Below, piece after piece: positions 17,326 to 26,031 of a stretch of DNA of 41,357 nt. The position numbers were made by a program, and so were the translations under genes. Below the pieces are notes generated by a model. The model searched no databases. It was not told where the DNA came from and was given only the letters and a program-made list of their open reading frames with translations. Each line of letters opens with the position of its first letter. The stretch's first letter is position 1. This DNA is from Candidatus Omnitrophota bacterium (GTDB lineage Bacteria; Omnitrophota; Gorgyraeia; 2-02-FULL-51-18): the NCBI GenBank assembly GCA_016206805.1, contig JACQQX010000027.1:1-41357 (forward strand), read 5' to 3'.

Positions 17326-17712
17326 ATGGACACCTCAAAGTTAAAATACACTGAAACCCATGAATGGGTGAGTCTGAGCGGCAATGTCGCCACCATCGGG
17401 ATCAGCGATCACGCGCAAAAAGAGATTTCGGACGTTGTTTTTGTGGAATTGCCCGCCATGAGCCGGTCGCTCAAACAAAAAGAAAGCGCCATGGTGATCG
17501 AGTCGGTCAAAGCCGCTTTTGATATTTACGCGCCCGTGAATGGAAAAGTTATCGCCGTGAATGAAAAATTAAAAAATAAACCGGAACTGGTTAACCAGTC
17601 GCCTTATCAGGATGGCTGGCTTTTTAAAATCGAGTGCTCAAACCCCGGCGAAGCGGATTCTCTTTTGACCGAGGACGCTTATAATTCATTTAAATCGACA
17701 GCGCATCACTAG
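17326..17712 (+). CDS. gcvH: Glycine cleavage H-protein GcvH
   Basis: The lipoyl carrier of the glycine cleavage system, 128 aa. The lipoyl domain signature is visible: HEWVSLSGNVATIGISDHAQ at the start and the lipoylated lysine K62 in VIESVKAAFDIYAP. GAAAGAG precedes the ATG. The 17-nt gap after gcvT and the gcvT tail contain short CCGAAGG repeats. A MITE-like element separates it from gcvPA. Confidence 0.95.
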   Translation: MDTSKLKYTETHEWVSLSGNVATIGISDHAQKEISDVVFVELPAMSRSLKQKESAMVIESVKAAFDIYAPVNGKVIAVNEKLKNKPELVNQSPYQDGWLFKIECSNPGEADSLLTEDAYNSFKSTAHH

Positions 17713-17844
17713 CAGTTCGCTGAAAAAGCCACTGTCATTTCGAAGTCGCCGCGGCGACTGAGAAATCTCGTTCTGAAAAACAAGATCTCTCAGGGCCTTC
17801 GGCCCTTCGAGCTGACAATTTTGGAGGTTTTTCAGCAGACAGCT
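17711..17844. mobile_element. MITE-like palindromic element between gcvH and gcvPA
   Basis: About 134 bp with imperfect terminal inverted repeats (AGCAGTTCGCTGAAAAAGCC on the left; GGAGGTTTTTCAGCAGACAG on the right) and an inner hairpin GGGCCTTCGGCCC. The core resembles the REP palindrome at 3466-3531. A relative of the same length and order lies at 31311-31452. It has no coding capacity and could act as a processing site or attenuator inside the gcv operon. Confidence 0.75.
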
Positions 17845-17864
17845 GGTCATCAGATAAGGCTTCC

Positions 17865-19208
17865 ATGCACTATATTTCCAATACCGAAGAAGACAAGCGC
17901 CAGATGCTCGAGGCCATTGGTGTCGCTTCGTTTGATGCGCTGATCGCCAAGATTCCCAAAAAGCTGAGGGATTTCAAGCTTCGCCTTCCGGAAGGCCTTT
18001 CGGAGCTCGAGCTGGTGCGGGAGTTGGACGCGATAGGGGCTGCCAATAAAAATCTCCAGGATTACGCTTCTTATCTCGGCGGTGGTGTCTATGACCATTA
18101 TGTGCCGGCGCTGGTCAATCATCTGGCGCATCGCGGAGAATTCATCACCTCTTACACGCCGTATCAAGGAGAGGCCAGCCAGGGAACGCTGCAGTTCATT
18201 TACGAATATCAAAGTATGATTTGCGAGCTGACCGGCATGGATTATTCCAATGCCTCGATGTATGACGGCGCTTCGGGTTTGGCGGAGGCCGCGCTTTTGG
18301 CTTTGCGCTCCACCGGCAAGAAAAAGGTGATCCTGCCGCGAACGGTTCATCCGGAATACCGCGCGGTTGTTAAAACCTACCTTTCCTGTCTGGACGCGGA
18401 AATTGTCGAGCCGCCTTTTGTGGACGGCGCTGTGGATTTGGCGGCTTTGAAGCGGGCCTTGACCGCCGATACGGCCGCGGTTGTGGTCCAGCAGCCTAAT
18501 TTTTTCGGCGTTCTGGAAGAAGCGCGGGAAATCGCGAGGCTCACGCACGAAGCGGGCGCTCTTTTTATCGCTTCGGTAAATCCTATTTCTTTGGGGATTT
18601 TGGAACCGCCGGGGGACTATGGCGCCGACATCGCGGTGGGAGAGGGGCAGCCGCTGGGCAATCCCATCTCATTTGGCGGGCCGCACTTTGGATTTTTTAC
18701 CGTCAAAGAGCCGTTTTTGAGGAAGCTCCCGGGCCGCATTTGCGGAATGACGGTGGACAAGGTCGGCCGCCGCGCTTTTGTGTTGACGCTGCAGGCGCGC
18801 GAGCAGCATATCCGCCGCGAGAAAGCCACTTCCAATATTTGCACCAATCACTCGCTATGCGCGCTAAAGGGCGCGATCTACCTGTCGCTTTTGGGCAAGA
18901 AAGGACTTCGCAAGCTCGCGCTTTTGAATGTGGAGAAAGCGCATGAGGCTTATGAGAAGCTTAGGCGCTTGGATGGCGTGTCCGAGTTTTCCAAAAAGCC
19001 TTTTTTTAATGAGTTCACGCTTCAACTCAAAAAGAATCCGGCATCTCTCAAGGAAAATCTTGCCGCCAATCGCATCGTTGGGCCATTGGCGCTTTCCGGG
19101 TTTTATACCGGGATGGACGGCCGCTATCTTTTCGCGGTCACGGAAAAACGCACCACTCAAGAAGCGGAGCGTCTGGCCCAGGCGATTCAGAAAGCGAAGG
19201 CCCTATGA
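17865..19208 (+). CDS. gcvPA: Glycine dehydrogenase (decarboxylating) subunit 1, GcvPA
   Basis: The N-terminal half of the split P-protein, which with GcvPB decarboxylates glycine on PLP and passes the aminomethyl group to GcvH. The 447-aa protein shows the family pattern YISNTEEDKRQML, FTSYTPYQGEASQGTLQ-like segment at 18140-18190, MDYSNASMYDGASGLAEA, and the late REQHIRREKATSNICTNHSL stretch with C-terminal domain. The ATG at 17865 comes 20 nt after the MITE-like element; GATAAG 6 nt upstream might be a weak -10 box. The stop overlaps gcvPB (ATGA). Confidence 0.94.
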   Translation: MHYISNTEEDKRQMLEAIGVASFDALIAKIPKKLRDFKLRLPEGLSELELVRELDAIGAANKNLQDYASYLGGGVYDHYVPALVNHLAHRGEFITSYTPYQGEASQGTLQFIYEYQSMICELTGMDYSNASMYDGASGLAEAALLALRSTGKKKVILPRTVHPEYRAVVKTYLSCLDAEIVEPPFVDGAVDLAALKRALTADTAAVVVQQPNFFGVLEEAREIARLTHEAGALFIASVNPISLGILEPPGDYGADIAVGEGQPLGNPISFGGPHFGFFTVKEPFLRKLPGRICGMTVDKVGRRAFVLTLQAREQHIRREKATSNICTNHSLCALKGAIYLSLLGKKGLRKLALLNVEKAHEAYEKLRRLDGVSEFSKKPFFNEFTLQLKKNPASLKENLAANRIVGPLALSGFYTGMDGRYLFAVTEKRTTQEAERLAQAIQKAKAL

Positions 19209-20647
19209 GCGATCTTATTTTTGAAAAAACATCGCGCAATGACGCCGGGTGGCTGCCGGCTTTGAGTCATTCCGAGGAAGAAATCTTAAAGTTTCTTCCG
19301 GCGTCCGCGTTGAGGCGCTCCGAAGCGCATTTGCCGTCGGTTTCGGAGCTGGATGTCGTTCGGCATTTTACCAATCTTTCGCGCAAGAACTTTTCCGTGG
19401 ACAGCCAGTTTTATCCGCTGGGTTCCTGCACCATGAAATACAATCCCAAGGTGTTGGACGCGATTGCCGCCGCGGACGCTTTTTCTCAAACCCATCCTTA
19501 TCAGGATCCTCAGGACGCGCAAGGGGCGCTGCGGATTCTTTTTGAAACGCAAACACTCTTATCTGAAATAACGGGCATGGAAGAATTTACCCTGCAGCCG
19601 GCCGCCGGCGCGCATGGGGAGCTTTGCGGCCTGCTCATCGTCGGCGCTTACCATCGTTATAAAAAAGAAAAAAAGACCAAAGTCATGATCCCCGATTCGG
19701 CGCATGGCACCAATCCCGCGACGGCCGCTCTATGCGGTTATGAAGTGGTTCAGGTGAAAACCGATGCCAGGGGACATGTCGAACTCCGGGATTTGAAAGC
19801 CAAGATCGATAAAGAAGTGGCCTGTTTCATGCTCACCAATCCCAGCACGCTCGGTCTTTTTGAAGAAGAGATTCTGGAAGTGGCGCGTCTGGTGCATTCG
19901 GTGGATGGGCTGGTTTATTACGACGGCGCCAATATGAACGCCCTTTTGGGGCATTGCCGGCCCGGGGACATGGGTTTTGATATTGTGCACATCAATCTTC
20001 ATAAAACATTCGCGGTGCCGCATGGATCGGGCGGTCCCGGCTCGGGTCCTGTAGGCGTGAAAAAGGAATTGGTCAAATTTCTCCCAGCGCCGCGCGTTTT
20101 AAAGGAGGGCAGCCAGTTTATTTATGAAAAAGAGGCGCCGTATTCGATTGGAAAGCTTCGCTCTTTCTACGGTAATTTTGGCGCGATTATCCGTTCTTAC
20201 GCTTACATCCGGGCGCTGGGCCGCGAAGGATTGGAGGCGGTTTCGGAGCACGCGATTTTAAATGCCAATTATCTAAAAACAAAACTCAAAGACCTCTACG
20301 AAATCCCATTTGACGGCTATTGCATGCATGAGTTTGTGATGTCGGCCAAACGCCAGAAAGCCAAGGGGGTTAAGGCTCTAGACATTGCCAAGCGTCTGCT
20401 GGATTTTGGAATTCACGCGCCGACAATCTATTTTCCGTTGATTGTGGAAGAGGCGATGATGGTGGAGCCTACCGAAACCGAATCCAAGGCGACACTGGAT
20501 GAGTTTGTAAAAGTTCTCCAGGAAATTCAAAAAGAAATCGAAACCAACCCCCAAAAAGTTCTCGATGCCCCGCACACCACACCGGTCAGCCGCATCGACG
20601 AAGTCCGCGCGGCCAGAGAACCCAATCTCCGTTATCGGGCGAAGTGA
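19205..20647 (+). CDS. gcvPB: Glycine dehydrogenase (decarboxylating) subunit 2, GcvPB
   Basis: The C-terminal, PLP-carrying half of the split P-protein, 480 aa. FYPLGSCTMKYNPK, AAGAHGELCGLLI, DSAHGTNPATAALCGY and the Schiff-base lysine K267 in HINLHKTFAVPHGSGGPGSG are all present, and the end NLRYRAK is typical. The ATG overlaps the gcvPA stop. A lipoamide dehydrogenase gene, the fourth component, is not in the window. Confidence 0.95.
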   Translation: MSDLIFEKTSRNDAGWLPALSHSEEEILKFLPASALRRSEAHLPSVSELDVVRHFTNLSRKNFSVDSQFYPLGSCTMKYNPKVLDAIAAADAFSQTHPYQDPQDAQGALRILFETQTLLSEITGMEEFTLQPAAGAHGELCGLLIVGAYHRYKKEKKTKVMIPDSAHGTNPATAALCGYEVVQVKTDARGHVELRDLKAKIDKEVACFMLTNPSTLGLFEEEILEVARLVHSVDGLVYYDGANMNALLGHCRPGDMGFDIVHINLHKTFAVPHGSGGPGSGPVGVKKELVKFLPAPRVLKEGSQFIYEKEAPYSIGKLRSFYGNFGAIIRSYAYIRALGREGLEAVSEHAILNANYLKTKLKDLYEIPFDGYCMHEFVMSAKRQKAKGVKALDIAKRLLDFGIHAPTIYFPLIVEEAMMVEPTETESKATLDEFVKVLQEIQKEIETNPQKVLDAPHTTPVSRIDEVRAAREPNLRYRAK

Positions 20648-21363
20648 TGGGCGTTCGCGCGCGGCTGATTCCCGATCCACCGCGTTCTCCGTCGCTCAAT
20701 ATGGCCATCGATGAGATGCTGCTGGAATCCCAAAACGCGGGCGGCGCTTTGCCGACGCTGCGGATCTATTTTTGGGACAGGCCTTGCTACACCATCGGTT
20801 ATTTTCAGAAAGTGGAAAAAAAAGATGCGCCCGTTGTGCGGCGTTTGACCGGGGGAGGGCTGGTGCGTCATGGCCAGGACATTACTTTTTCCTTCACCGC
20901 TTTTCATTCAAGCGGTCTTGTTCCCAAGGACGTCAAAACATCGTATCTGGCCGTCAATGAAGCCCTCCGGATAGGGCTTAAAAGCCTTTATCCGGCGCTG
21001 GACTTCGCGGACTGTAAAACCGTTCCTTCCGGCCGCGGCAAAGAGGCTGAGCGGATCTGTTTTGATAAGTCCGCCTGCTATGACCTGCTTTTAAACCGTA
21101 AAAAAGTCGTGGGCGCCAGCCAGCGGCGTATCGGAACGGCTCTTTTGCATCAAAGCTCTATCTTCCTGGAAGGCAATAAGGGAGAGCTGGCGCGTTTGAT
21201 CGCTGAAGGCTTTCAGAAGAAAATGGGACTTGATTTTGAAATAGCGCCGCTGGATAAGGAAGAGATGGAAAAAGCTCGCGACGTGGAAAAAAAACGCTAT
21301 TCTTTGCCGGACTGGGCTTTTTTGGACGCTTCTTTTTTGGCGAAGCAGTCGGGGCAGTTATAA
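20647..21363 (+). CDS. lipM: LipM/LplA-family lipoyl or octanoyl transferase
   Basis: A member of the biotin/lipoate ligase superfamily, placed to acylate GcvH. RRLTGGGLVRHGQDITFSF forms the acyl-adenylate or thioester pocket and KKVVGASQRR carries the conserved lysine (K153). A Cys at residue 138, in ICFDKSACYDLLL, aligns with the catalytic Cys of the octanoyltransferase LipM (CFxxPSxYEL pattern), which LplA ligases lack; this favours LipM, but LplA cannot be excluded. The ATG at 20647 overlaps the gcvPB stop by one base; a GTG at 20644 is an alternative. Its 3' end overlaps a small reverse-strand gene. Confidence 0.7.
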   Translation: MGVRARLIPDPPRSPSLNMAIDEMLLESQNAGGALPTLRIYFWDRPCYTIGYFQKVEKKDAPVVRRLTGGGLVRHGQDITFSFTAFHSSGLVPKDVKTSYLAVNEALRIGLKSLYPALDFADCKTVPSGRGKEAERICFDKSACYDLLLNRKKVVGASQRRIGTALLHQSSIFLEGNKGELARLIAEGFQKKMGLDFEIAPLDKEEMEKARDVEKKRYSLPDWAFLDASFLAKQSGQL

Positions 21364-21452
21364 AGCGGCTTGGCTAAGACGCGGTCATAGTCTTTGTCGA
21401 CGATGACGCGCCGGACTTGGGATGTCTCTTTGCCGCAGGTGTCGCATTTCAT
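21297..21452 (-). CDS. Tiny zinc-ribbon protein, 51 aa
   Basis: On the reverse strand, ATG at 21452 opens a 51-residue frame starting MKCDTCGKETSQVRRVIVDK and containing a second pair in YNCPDCFAKKEAS. The two CxxC knuckles (C3/C6 and C33/C36) make a complete zinc ribbon, and the last third is lysine-rich. No ribosome binding site is obvious. It is convergent with the lipM gene and overlaps its last 67 nt. The coding pattern is convincing because both knuckles are intact in an otherwise short frame; the function is unknown. Confidence 0.6.
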   Translation of the reverse strand: MKCDTCGKETSQVRRVIVDKDYDRVLAKPLYNCPDCFAKKEASKKAQSGKE

Positions 21453-21474
21453 GAGTTCAGATTAACATAACCGC

Positions 21475-21503
21475 TTGACTTTGATAAACAGGAAAAGTAT
21501 ATT
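21475..21503 (+). promoter_or_regulatory. Promoter of the arginine decarboxylase gene
   Basis: TTGACT (21475-21480), a 17-nt spacer, TATATT (21498-21503), then 7 nt to the ATG at 21511. The longer frame from 21475 would start in the -35 box and can be discarded. The mRNA should have no real leader. Confidence 0.65.
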
Positions 21504-21510
21504 GAGCTTC

Positions 21511-22122
21511 ATGGCGGGCCCTGGCAACGGTATTGCGCAAACGCAGCAAGCTCATAATATGACGATCAACGCCCAAACGCTTTTGGTCCCGAAGAAGATG
21601 TTTTTCACAAAAGGCGTCGGGTCTCATAAGCACGAACTCCGGTCTTTCGAGTTGGCGCTGCGCGACGCGGAAATCGAAAAGTGCAACATCGTGCACGTTT
21701 CAAGCATTTTTCCTCCCAACTGCGAATTGATTTCCCGCAATGAAGGCGCCAAGTACATTTATCCCGGCATGATTACGTTTGCCGTCACCGCGCGGCTTTC
21801 TTCCAACGAGAACCGCCGTTTGATCGCCGCCTCCATCGGTTGCGCGATTCCGTCCGATCCCAACACTTATGGGTACTTGAGCGAATACTTCGCTTTTGGC
21901 CAAACCGAAAAAGAAGCGGGGGATACGGCCGAAGATCTCGCCGCCGCGATGCTGGCGTCAACGCTGGGCATCGACATCGACGAAGATAAAAGCTGGGACG
22001 AAAAAGAAGAGTTCTACCGTATTTCCGATAAAATCGTCAAAACGACCAATGTCACGCAGTCCGCGGTCGTGGAAAAAGGCGGTTACACGACGGTCGTTGC
22101 CGCCGGTGTCTTTATTTTTTGA
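21511..22122 (+). CDS. pdaD: Pyruvoyl-dependent arginine decarboxylase
   Basis: Makes agmatine from arginine, the entry to polyamine synthesis. These proteins self-cleave at a Ser-Ser bond and turn the second Ser into a pyruvoyl group; here the site is S64-S65 in [33 protein letters not shown] and [19 protein letters not shown] match the family closely, as does the end [11 protein letters not shown]. The start at 21511 follows a -10 box by 7 nt. An internal ATG at 21559 would still give a complete catalytic domain. 203 aa from the chosen start. Confidence 0.9.
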   Translation: MAGPGNGIAQTQQAHNMTINAQTLLVPKKMFFTKGVGSHKHELRSFELALRDAEIEKCNIVHVSSIFPPNCELISRNEGAKYIYPGMITFAVTARLSSNENRRLIAASIGCAIPSDPNTYGYLSEYFAFGQTEKEAGDTAEDLAAAMLASTLGIDIDEDKSWDEKEEFYRISDKIVKTTNVTQSAVVEKGGYTTVVAAGVFIF

Positions 22123-23513
22123 GAAATCCCGCCAAAAGCGCCTCGTTTGACCTTTTAGTTCTTTTTTCTCTTTCCTCCTTCTTCCTCCTTTTTAGGCTGG
22201 GGTATGGCTCTCTGGCCAGCTGGGACGAGGCCATCTACGCGTCCGTTGCCAAGGAGATCGTCGCTTCCGGCGACTGGTTTCGCTTCACCTTGAATGGCGC
22301 TCCCTGGTTTGATAAGCCTCCGGCGGCCATTTGGGCCACGGCTTTTTTTTACAAAATTTTCGGTGTGAATGAGTTTAGCGCCCGCCTTTTTTCGGCCCTC
22401 TGCGGTATGGGGGCCGTTTTTACCACCTATGCGTTAGGCGCCAAACTTTTTAATCGCTGGACCGGTTATGTCGGGGCGCTGATTCTTTTAAGCTCGCTCC
22501 ACTTTATCCGCTTTACCCGCTTTGGAATGATGGATGGCCCGCTCACTTTTTTCATGACGCTGGCTTTTTATTTTTTCTGGCTGGGACGCGATAAGAACCG
22601 TTATCTGATTTTTGCCGGCATTACGGCCGGAGCGGCCATTCTCACCAAAAGCTTTGTCGCGCTTTTCCTGTTTCCGATCCAATGGCTTTTTTGCTGGTGG
22701 ACCAAGGAAACCGATATTCTCGGCCGGTCTTCCTATTGGATTGGCGTCATGCTGGCCGTTTTGATCGCGCTCCCATGGAATGTATGGGAAATCTGTTTGA
22801 ACCAAGGCGCTTTCTTCAGCGAGGCCATCGTCAAGCATGGCGTTTTGAGGACTTTCACGGCGCTGGAAGGGCATGACGGCAATTTTTATTTTTACATCCG
22901 GGTGCTCGTGAACAAATATCATCCCTGGGTGCTGATCGGGATCGGTTCCGCGCCCTTTTTTCTTTTTAAGAGCATCAAGGACCGTGAACCCGAAGTCATC
23001 TTTGTCACTGTCTGGATGTTTTTCATCTTCTGTGTTTTTACGCTGGCGCGGACCAAACTTCCCTGGTACATCATGCCGCTCTATCCGCCGCTTTCATTAT
23101 CGGTGGCCTATGTGTTCGTGAAGATTTTCAGCGAAAACTATTGGAAAGTGGTTTCTTTTATTTTTCTGCTGATCATGATTCTGCACGTTTATTACGGGCG
23201 TATTTTTAATCAGGACTATAGTCCGGGTCTCAGGACTTTGTCGCCTGTGATCCGGAAGGAGATGGGGCAAGAGAGGGACATTTATCTTTACAACATGCAT
23301 GACTCGCCGGCTGTTTCGTTCTATGTGGGCAAGCGCAGCTTTTATGTCGACAATGCCGATGCCTTATGGGAGGCTGTCCAAGCCAAGAAGCGGCTTTATT
23401 TGATTATCCCGGATAAAGAGCTGGGTCAATTCCGCCAGGATCTTCTCAAAGCCGGGTTTACATTTAAAGCCTCCGGGAGGCGTTTATCCTTTTTGACGCG
23501 GGAGACGGTATGA
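22119..23513 (+). CDS. ArnT/PMT-like glycosyltransferase, integral membrane (GT39/GT83 type)
   Basis: A 464-aa polytopic membrane protein that probably transfers a sugar from a polyprenyl phosphate donor to a lipid or protein at the periplasmic face. The first loop carries the acidic motif [14 protein letters not shown] (as DExxYA in ArnT), followed by [27 protein letters not shown], a PMT_2 hallmark. About ten hydrophobic segments and a short soluble end follow. The TTG start overlaps the decarboxylase stop (TTGA); I see no better start. The acceptor cannot be told from sequence. Confidence 0.82.
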   Translation: MRNPAKSASFDLLVLFSLSSFFLLFRLGYGSLASWDEAIYASVAKEIVASGDWFRFTLNGAPWFDKPPAAIWATAFFYKIFGVNEFSARLFSALCGMGAVFTTYALGAKLFNRWTGYVGALILLSSLHFIRFTRFGMMDGPLTFFMTLAFYFFWLGRDKNRYLIFAGITAGAAILTKSFVALFLFPIQWLFCWWTKETDILGRSSYWIGVMLAVLIALPWNVWEICLNQGAFFSEAIVKHGVLRTFTALEGHDGNFYFYIRVLVNKYHPWVLIGIGSAPFFLFKSIKDREPEVIFVTVWMFFIFCVFTLARTKLPWYIMPLYPPLSLSVAYVFVKIFSENYWKVVSFIFLLIMILHVYYGRIFNQDYSPGLRTLSPVIRKEMGQERDIYLYNMHDSPAVSFYVGKRSFYVDNADALWEAVQAKKRLYLIIPDKELGQFRQDLLKAGFTFKASGRRLSFLTRETV

Positions 23514-23521
23514 TTTATAAT
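23493..23521 (+). promoter_or_regulatory. Promoter of the DUF4912 / GH57 genes
   Basis: TTGACG (23493-23498), exactly 17 nt, TATAAT (23516-23521). Transcription would start near 23528, so the frame opening at 23520 cannot be the start, and the ATG at 23544 is favoured. Confidence 0.7.
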
Positions 23522-23543
23522 GAGAACACCTTGCGAGAGCGTC

Positions 23544-24122
23544 ATGAAGAAGAAGAAAAAAAGCGCGGTTCGTTCTAAGCCCAGCAAAGCGAGCAAGTTA
23601 AAACCTGCCCGTCGTAAAACCGTTAAGCCTGTCCAGTCCAAGAGCATTCCGTCGCGAGAAGCCGGCGCGTTTCAATTGCCGGCTCAATACGGACAAACCC
23701 GCGCGGCGCTTTTAGTCCGGGATCCGTGGTGGCTTTTCGCGTATTGGGAAGTGACGCCGGAAATTCGTGAGCGCATGCTCCATCGGATGACGCGGGCCGG
23801 AACGCATTTACAAAAGATGGTGTTACGGGTTTATGAAATGGATTCGGATTCGGCGGTGGCGTCCACTTTTGACATCGATCTGCCGGACGGCGCCGACCGG
23901 TGGTATGTGGATGCGGGGAAGCCAGACCGTGTTTTTTACATCGAAATAGGCGCCGTGGCAACATCAGGCTCTTTTTATCCGCTTGTCCGCTCGAACGCCG
24001 TCCGCGCACCCCGCGCGTCGCTTTCCGAAGCCCTCGATGAAAAGTGGGCGCCGCAGGCCGGTCTTTATCCGGACGGATTCTCCGCGTGGTGGCTGCGTTC
24101 TGAGGCATTATCCTCTCGCTAA
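23544..24122 (+). CDS. DUF4912 domain protein
   Basis: A 192-aa cytoplasmic protein. The first 45 residues are extremely basic (MKKKKKSAVRSKPSKASK and more); the rest is the DUF4912 fold with ALLVRDPWWLFAYWEVTPE, a Trp-rich segment resembling carbohydrate-binding modules, and FYIEIGAVATSGSFYPLVRSN. Such proteins recur next to GH57 glucan enzymes, as here (14-nt gap), so a role in handling glycogen-like glucan is a fair inference. GAGAG lies 5 nt before the ATG. Confidence 0.82.
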   Translation: MKKKKKSAVRSKPSKASKLKPARRKTVKPVQSKSIPSREAGAFQLPAQYGQTRAALLVRDPWWLFAYWEVTPEIRERMLHRMTRAGTHLQKMVLRVYEMDSDSAVASTFDIDLPDGADRWYVDAGKPDRVFYIEIGAVATSGSFYPLVRSNAVRAPRASLSEALDEKWAPQAGLYPDGFSAWWLRSEALSSR

Positions 24123-24136
24123 ATACCAAAAAACTC

Positions 24137-25717
24137 ATGGCAAAAGGCTATCTCTCCATTATTTTGCACGCGCATCTTCCGTATATTCGTCATCCGGAAC
24201 ATGAACATTTCCTCGAAGAAAGATGGTTTTATGAGGCCCTGACCGAAACTTATATTCCGCTGATCAAGGCGTTTCGCGCGCTCGCGAGGGATGGAGTGGG
24301 TTTCCGCATCACCCTATCTTTGACTCCCCCCTTGTTGTCCATGATGACAGACGAGCTTCTCCAAAAGCGCTATGCGCGGCATCTGGAAGCGATGATCGAG
24401 CTTTCTCGCCGCGAGATGGAACGGACTAAAGGGGACGGGCGTTTTGAGGGGCTGACGCGGATGTATCACTCGGCTTTTACGGAGTGCCGGCGGATTTTTC
24501 GGGAGTGCGGCGGCGATCTTACGAAAGCGTTTAAGGAGTTTGCCGATCGCGGACAGCTTGAGATCATCACCTGCGCGGCCACACACGCTTTTCTGCCGTT
24601 TTTTGAGCTTTACCCTGAGGCTGTTCGCGCGCAGATCCGCGTGGCCGTTCAAACGCATAAGCGGATCCTGGGTCGGAAGCCGCGCGGGATTTGGCTGCCG
24701 GAATGCGGGTATTATCCGGGGCTGGATGAGATTTTGAAAGAAGAAGGGATTCGCTTTTTTATTCTCGAGACGCATGGCGTTTTATTCGGATCGCCGCGCC
24801 CGCGTTATGGCACATTCGCGCCGGTTTATTGTCCTTCGGGCGTCGCGGCGTTTGGGCGGGACCTGGAGTCCTCCAAAAGTGTCTGGAGCGCCGAAGAGGG
24901 TTATCCGGGAGACGCCGTTTACCGGGATTTTTATCGGGATATCGGTTTCGATCTGGATTATGACTATCTCAAGCCCTACTTGAATGGGGACGGTGTCCGC
25001 GTTCAGACGGGCATCAAGTATTTCCGGATCACGGGCCGCACCGATCAGAAGGAACCCTATGACCCCCGCGCGGCGCGGGACAAGGCGGCCGAACACGCGG
25101 GTAATTTTATGTTTAATCGTGAGCGGCAGGTGGAGCATTTGTCCGCTTCCATGGATAGAAAGCCGTTGATTGTGGCGCCTTATGACGCGGAGCTTTTCGG
25201 CCACTGGTGGTTTGAGGGACCGCAGTGGCTTGAATTCCTGCTCCGGAAAATCCATTATGATCAGAATATTTTTAAGACGATTACGCCGATGGAATATCTG
25301 GATCAATATCCGCGGAACCAAACGGTCACGCCTTGCATGTCCAGCTGGGGGTACAAAGGCTATGCGGAAGTTTGGCTCAACGCGTCCAACGACTGGATTT
25401 ACCGGCACCTGCACACGGCGACTGAGCGGATGATCGCCTCCGCCAAGTTTTATCAGAAGCCCTCGGCGCTCGAGCGGCGCGCGTTAAACCAGATGGCGCG
25501 GGAGTTGATGCTGGCGCAGTCCAGCGACTGGGCGTTTATCATGAAGACCGGAACGCATACCGATTACGCGGTGAAGAGGACGCTGGCCCATTTGGAGCGT
25601 TTTACGCGGCTTTGGGAGGCGCTCGGCAAAAAATTGGTGGACATGGATACTTTGGAAAGCATAGAATCTAAAGATAATATTTTTCCACAGATAGACTACC
25701 GTGTTTACGCCCACTAA
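24137..25717 (+). CDS. Glycoside hydrolase family 57 enzyme (probable 1,4-alpha-glucan branching enzyme)
   Basis: A 526-aa GH57 protein with the family's N-terminal motif LHAHLPYIRHPE. The nucleophile Glu is E189 in WLPECGYYPG and the acid/base Asp is D350 in PYDAELFGHWWFEGP; these positions match known branching enzymes of the family, and the length fits the 520-530 aa type. A C-terminal helical DUF1957 region contains SSDWAFIMKTGTHTDYA. It probably acts on intracellular alpha-glucan with its DUF4912 neighbour. Distinguishing branching from amylase activity needs assay. Confidence 0.88.
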   Translation: MAKGYLSIILHAHLPYIRHPEHEHFLEERWFYEALTETYIPLIKAFRALARDGVGFRITLSLTPPLLSMMTDELLQKRYARHLEAMIELSRREMERTKGDGRFEGLTRMYHSAFTECRRIFRECGGDLTKAFKEFADRGQLEIITCAATHAFLPFFELYPEAVRAQIRVAVQTHKRILGRKPRGIWLPECGYYPGLDEILKEEGIRFFILETHGVLFGSPRPRYGTFAPVYCPSGVAAFGRDLESSKSVWSAEEGYPGDAVYRDFYRDIGFDLDYDYLKPYLNGDGVRVQTGIKYFRITGRTDQKEPYDPRAARDKAAEHAGNFMFNRERQVEHLSASMDRKPLIVAPYDAELFGHWWFEGPQWLEFLLRKIHYDQNIFKTITPMEYLDQYPRNQTVTPCMSSWGYKGYAEVWLNASNDWIYRHLHTATERMIASAKFYQKPSALERRALNQMARELMLAQSSDWAFIMKTGTHTDYAVKRTLAHLERFTRLWEALGKKLVDMDTLESIESKDNIFPQIDYRVYAH

Positions 25718-25740
25718 ACTAAAAAGGAGAGCATGTTTAA

Positions 25741-26031
25741 ATGAAACGGATGCCATATCTTTTTTTTGTTTTTGCGTTTCTTTTGATCGCAGGCTGCGCG
25801 ACCACAGGAAGGAATTACCAGACGGATATTGACGCTTTGAATTCGAAGCTGTCCGCGATGCAGGGCCAAATTTCCGCCAAGGATGAGGAAATCGCGAGAC
25901 TGGAGAGCCGTTTGAGGGAAGCTGAGGCCGAACGTGACCGGATCGAAAGCGAGAAGGACAAGCTTTCCGAAAAGATCGAGGGAATGAAGCGTCCTAACAC
26001 TTCTTCGGCTCCTGATTCGGATCTGAAATAG
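25741..26031 (+). CDS. Small coiled-coil lipoprotein
   Basis: A 96-aa protein with a lipoprotein signal peptide: hydrophobic FFVFAFLLIAGC, lipobox LIAGC with the lipidated Cys at residue 19. Residues about 30-85 form a continuous heptad-rich coiled coil (IDALNSKLSAMQGQISAKDE and onwards), followed by a short polar end. The overall plan is like Lpp or small periplasmic spacer lipoproteins. AAAAGGAGAG occurs 12-20 nt upstream. Its stop shares one base with the aspartase GTG start. Confidence 0.75.
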   Translation: MKRMPYLFFVFAFLLIAGCATTGRNYQTDIDALNSKLSAMQGQISAKDEEIARLESRLREAEAERDRIESEKDKLSEKIEGMKRPNTSSAPDSDLK

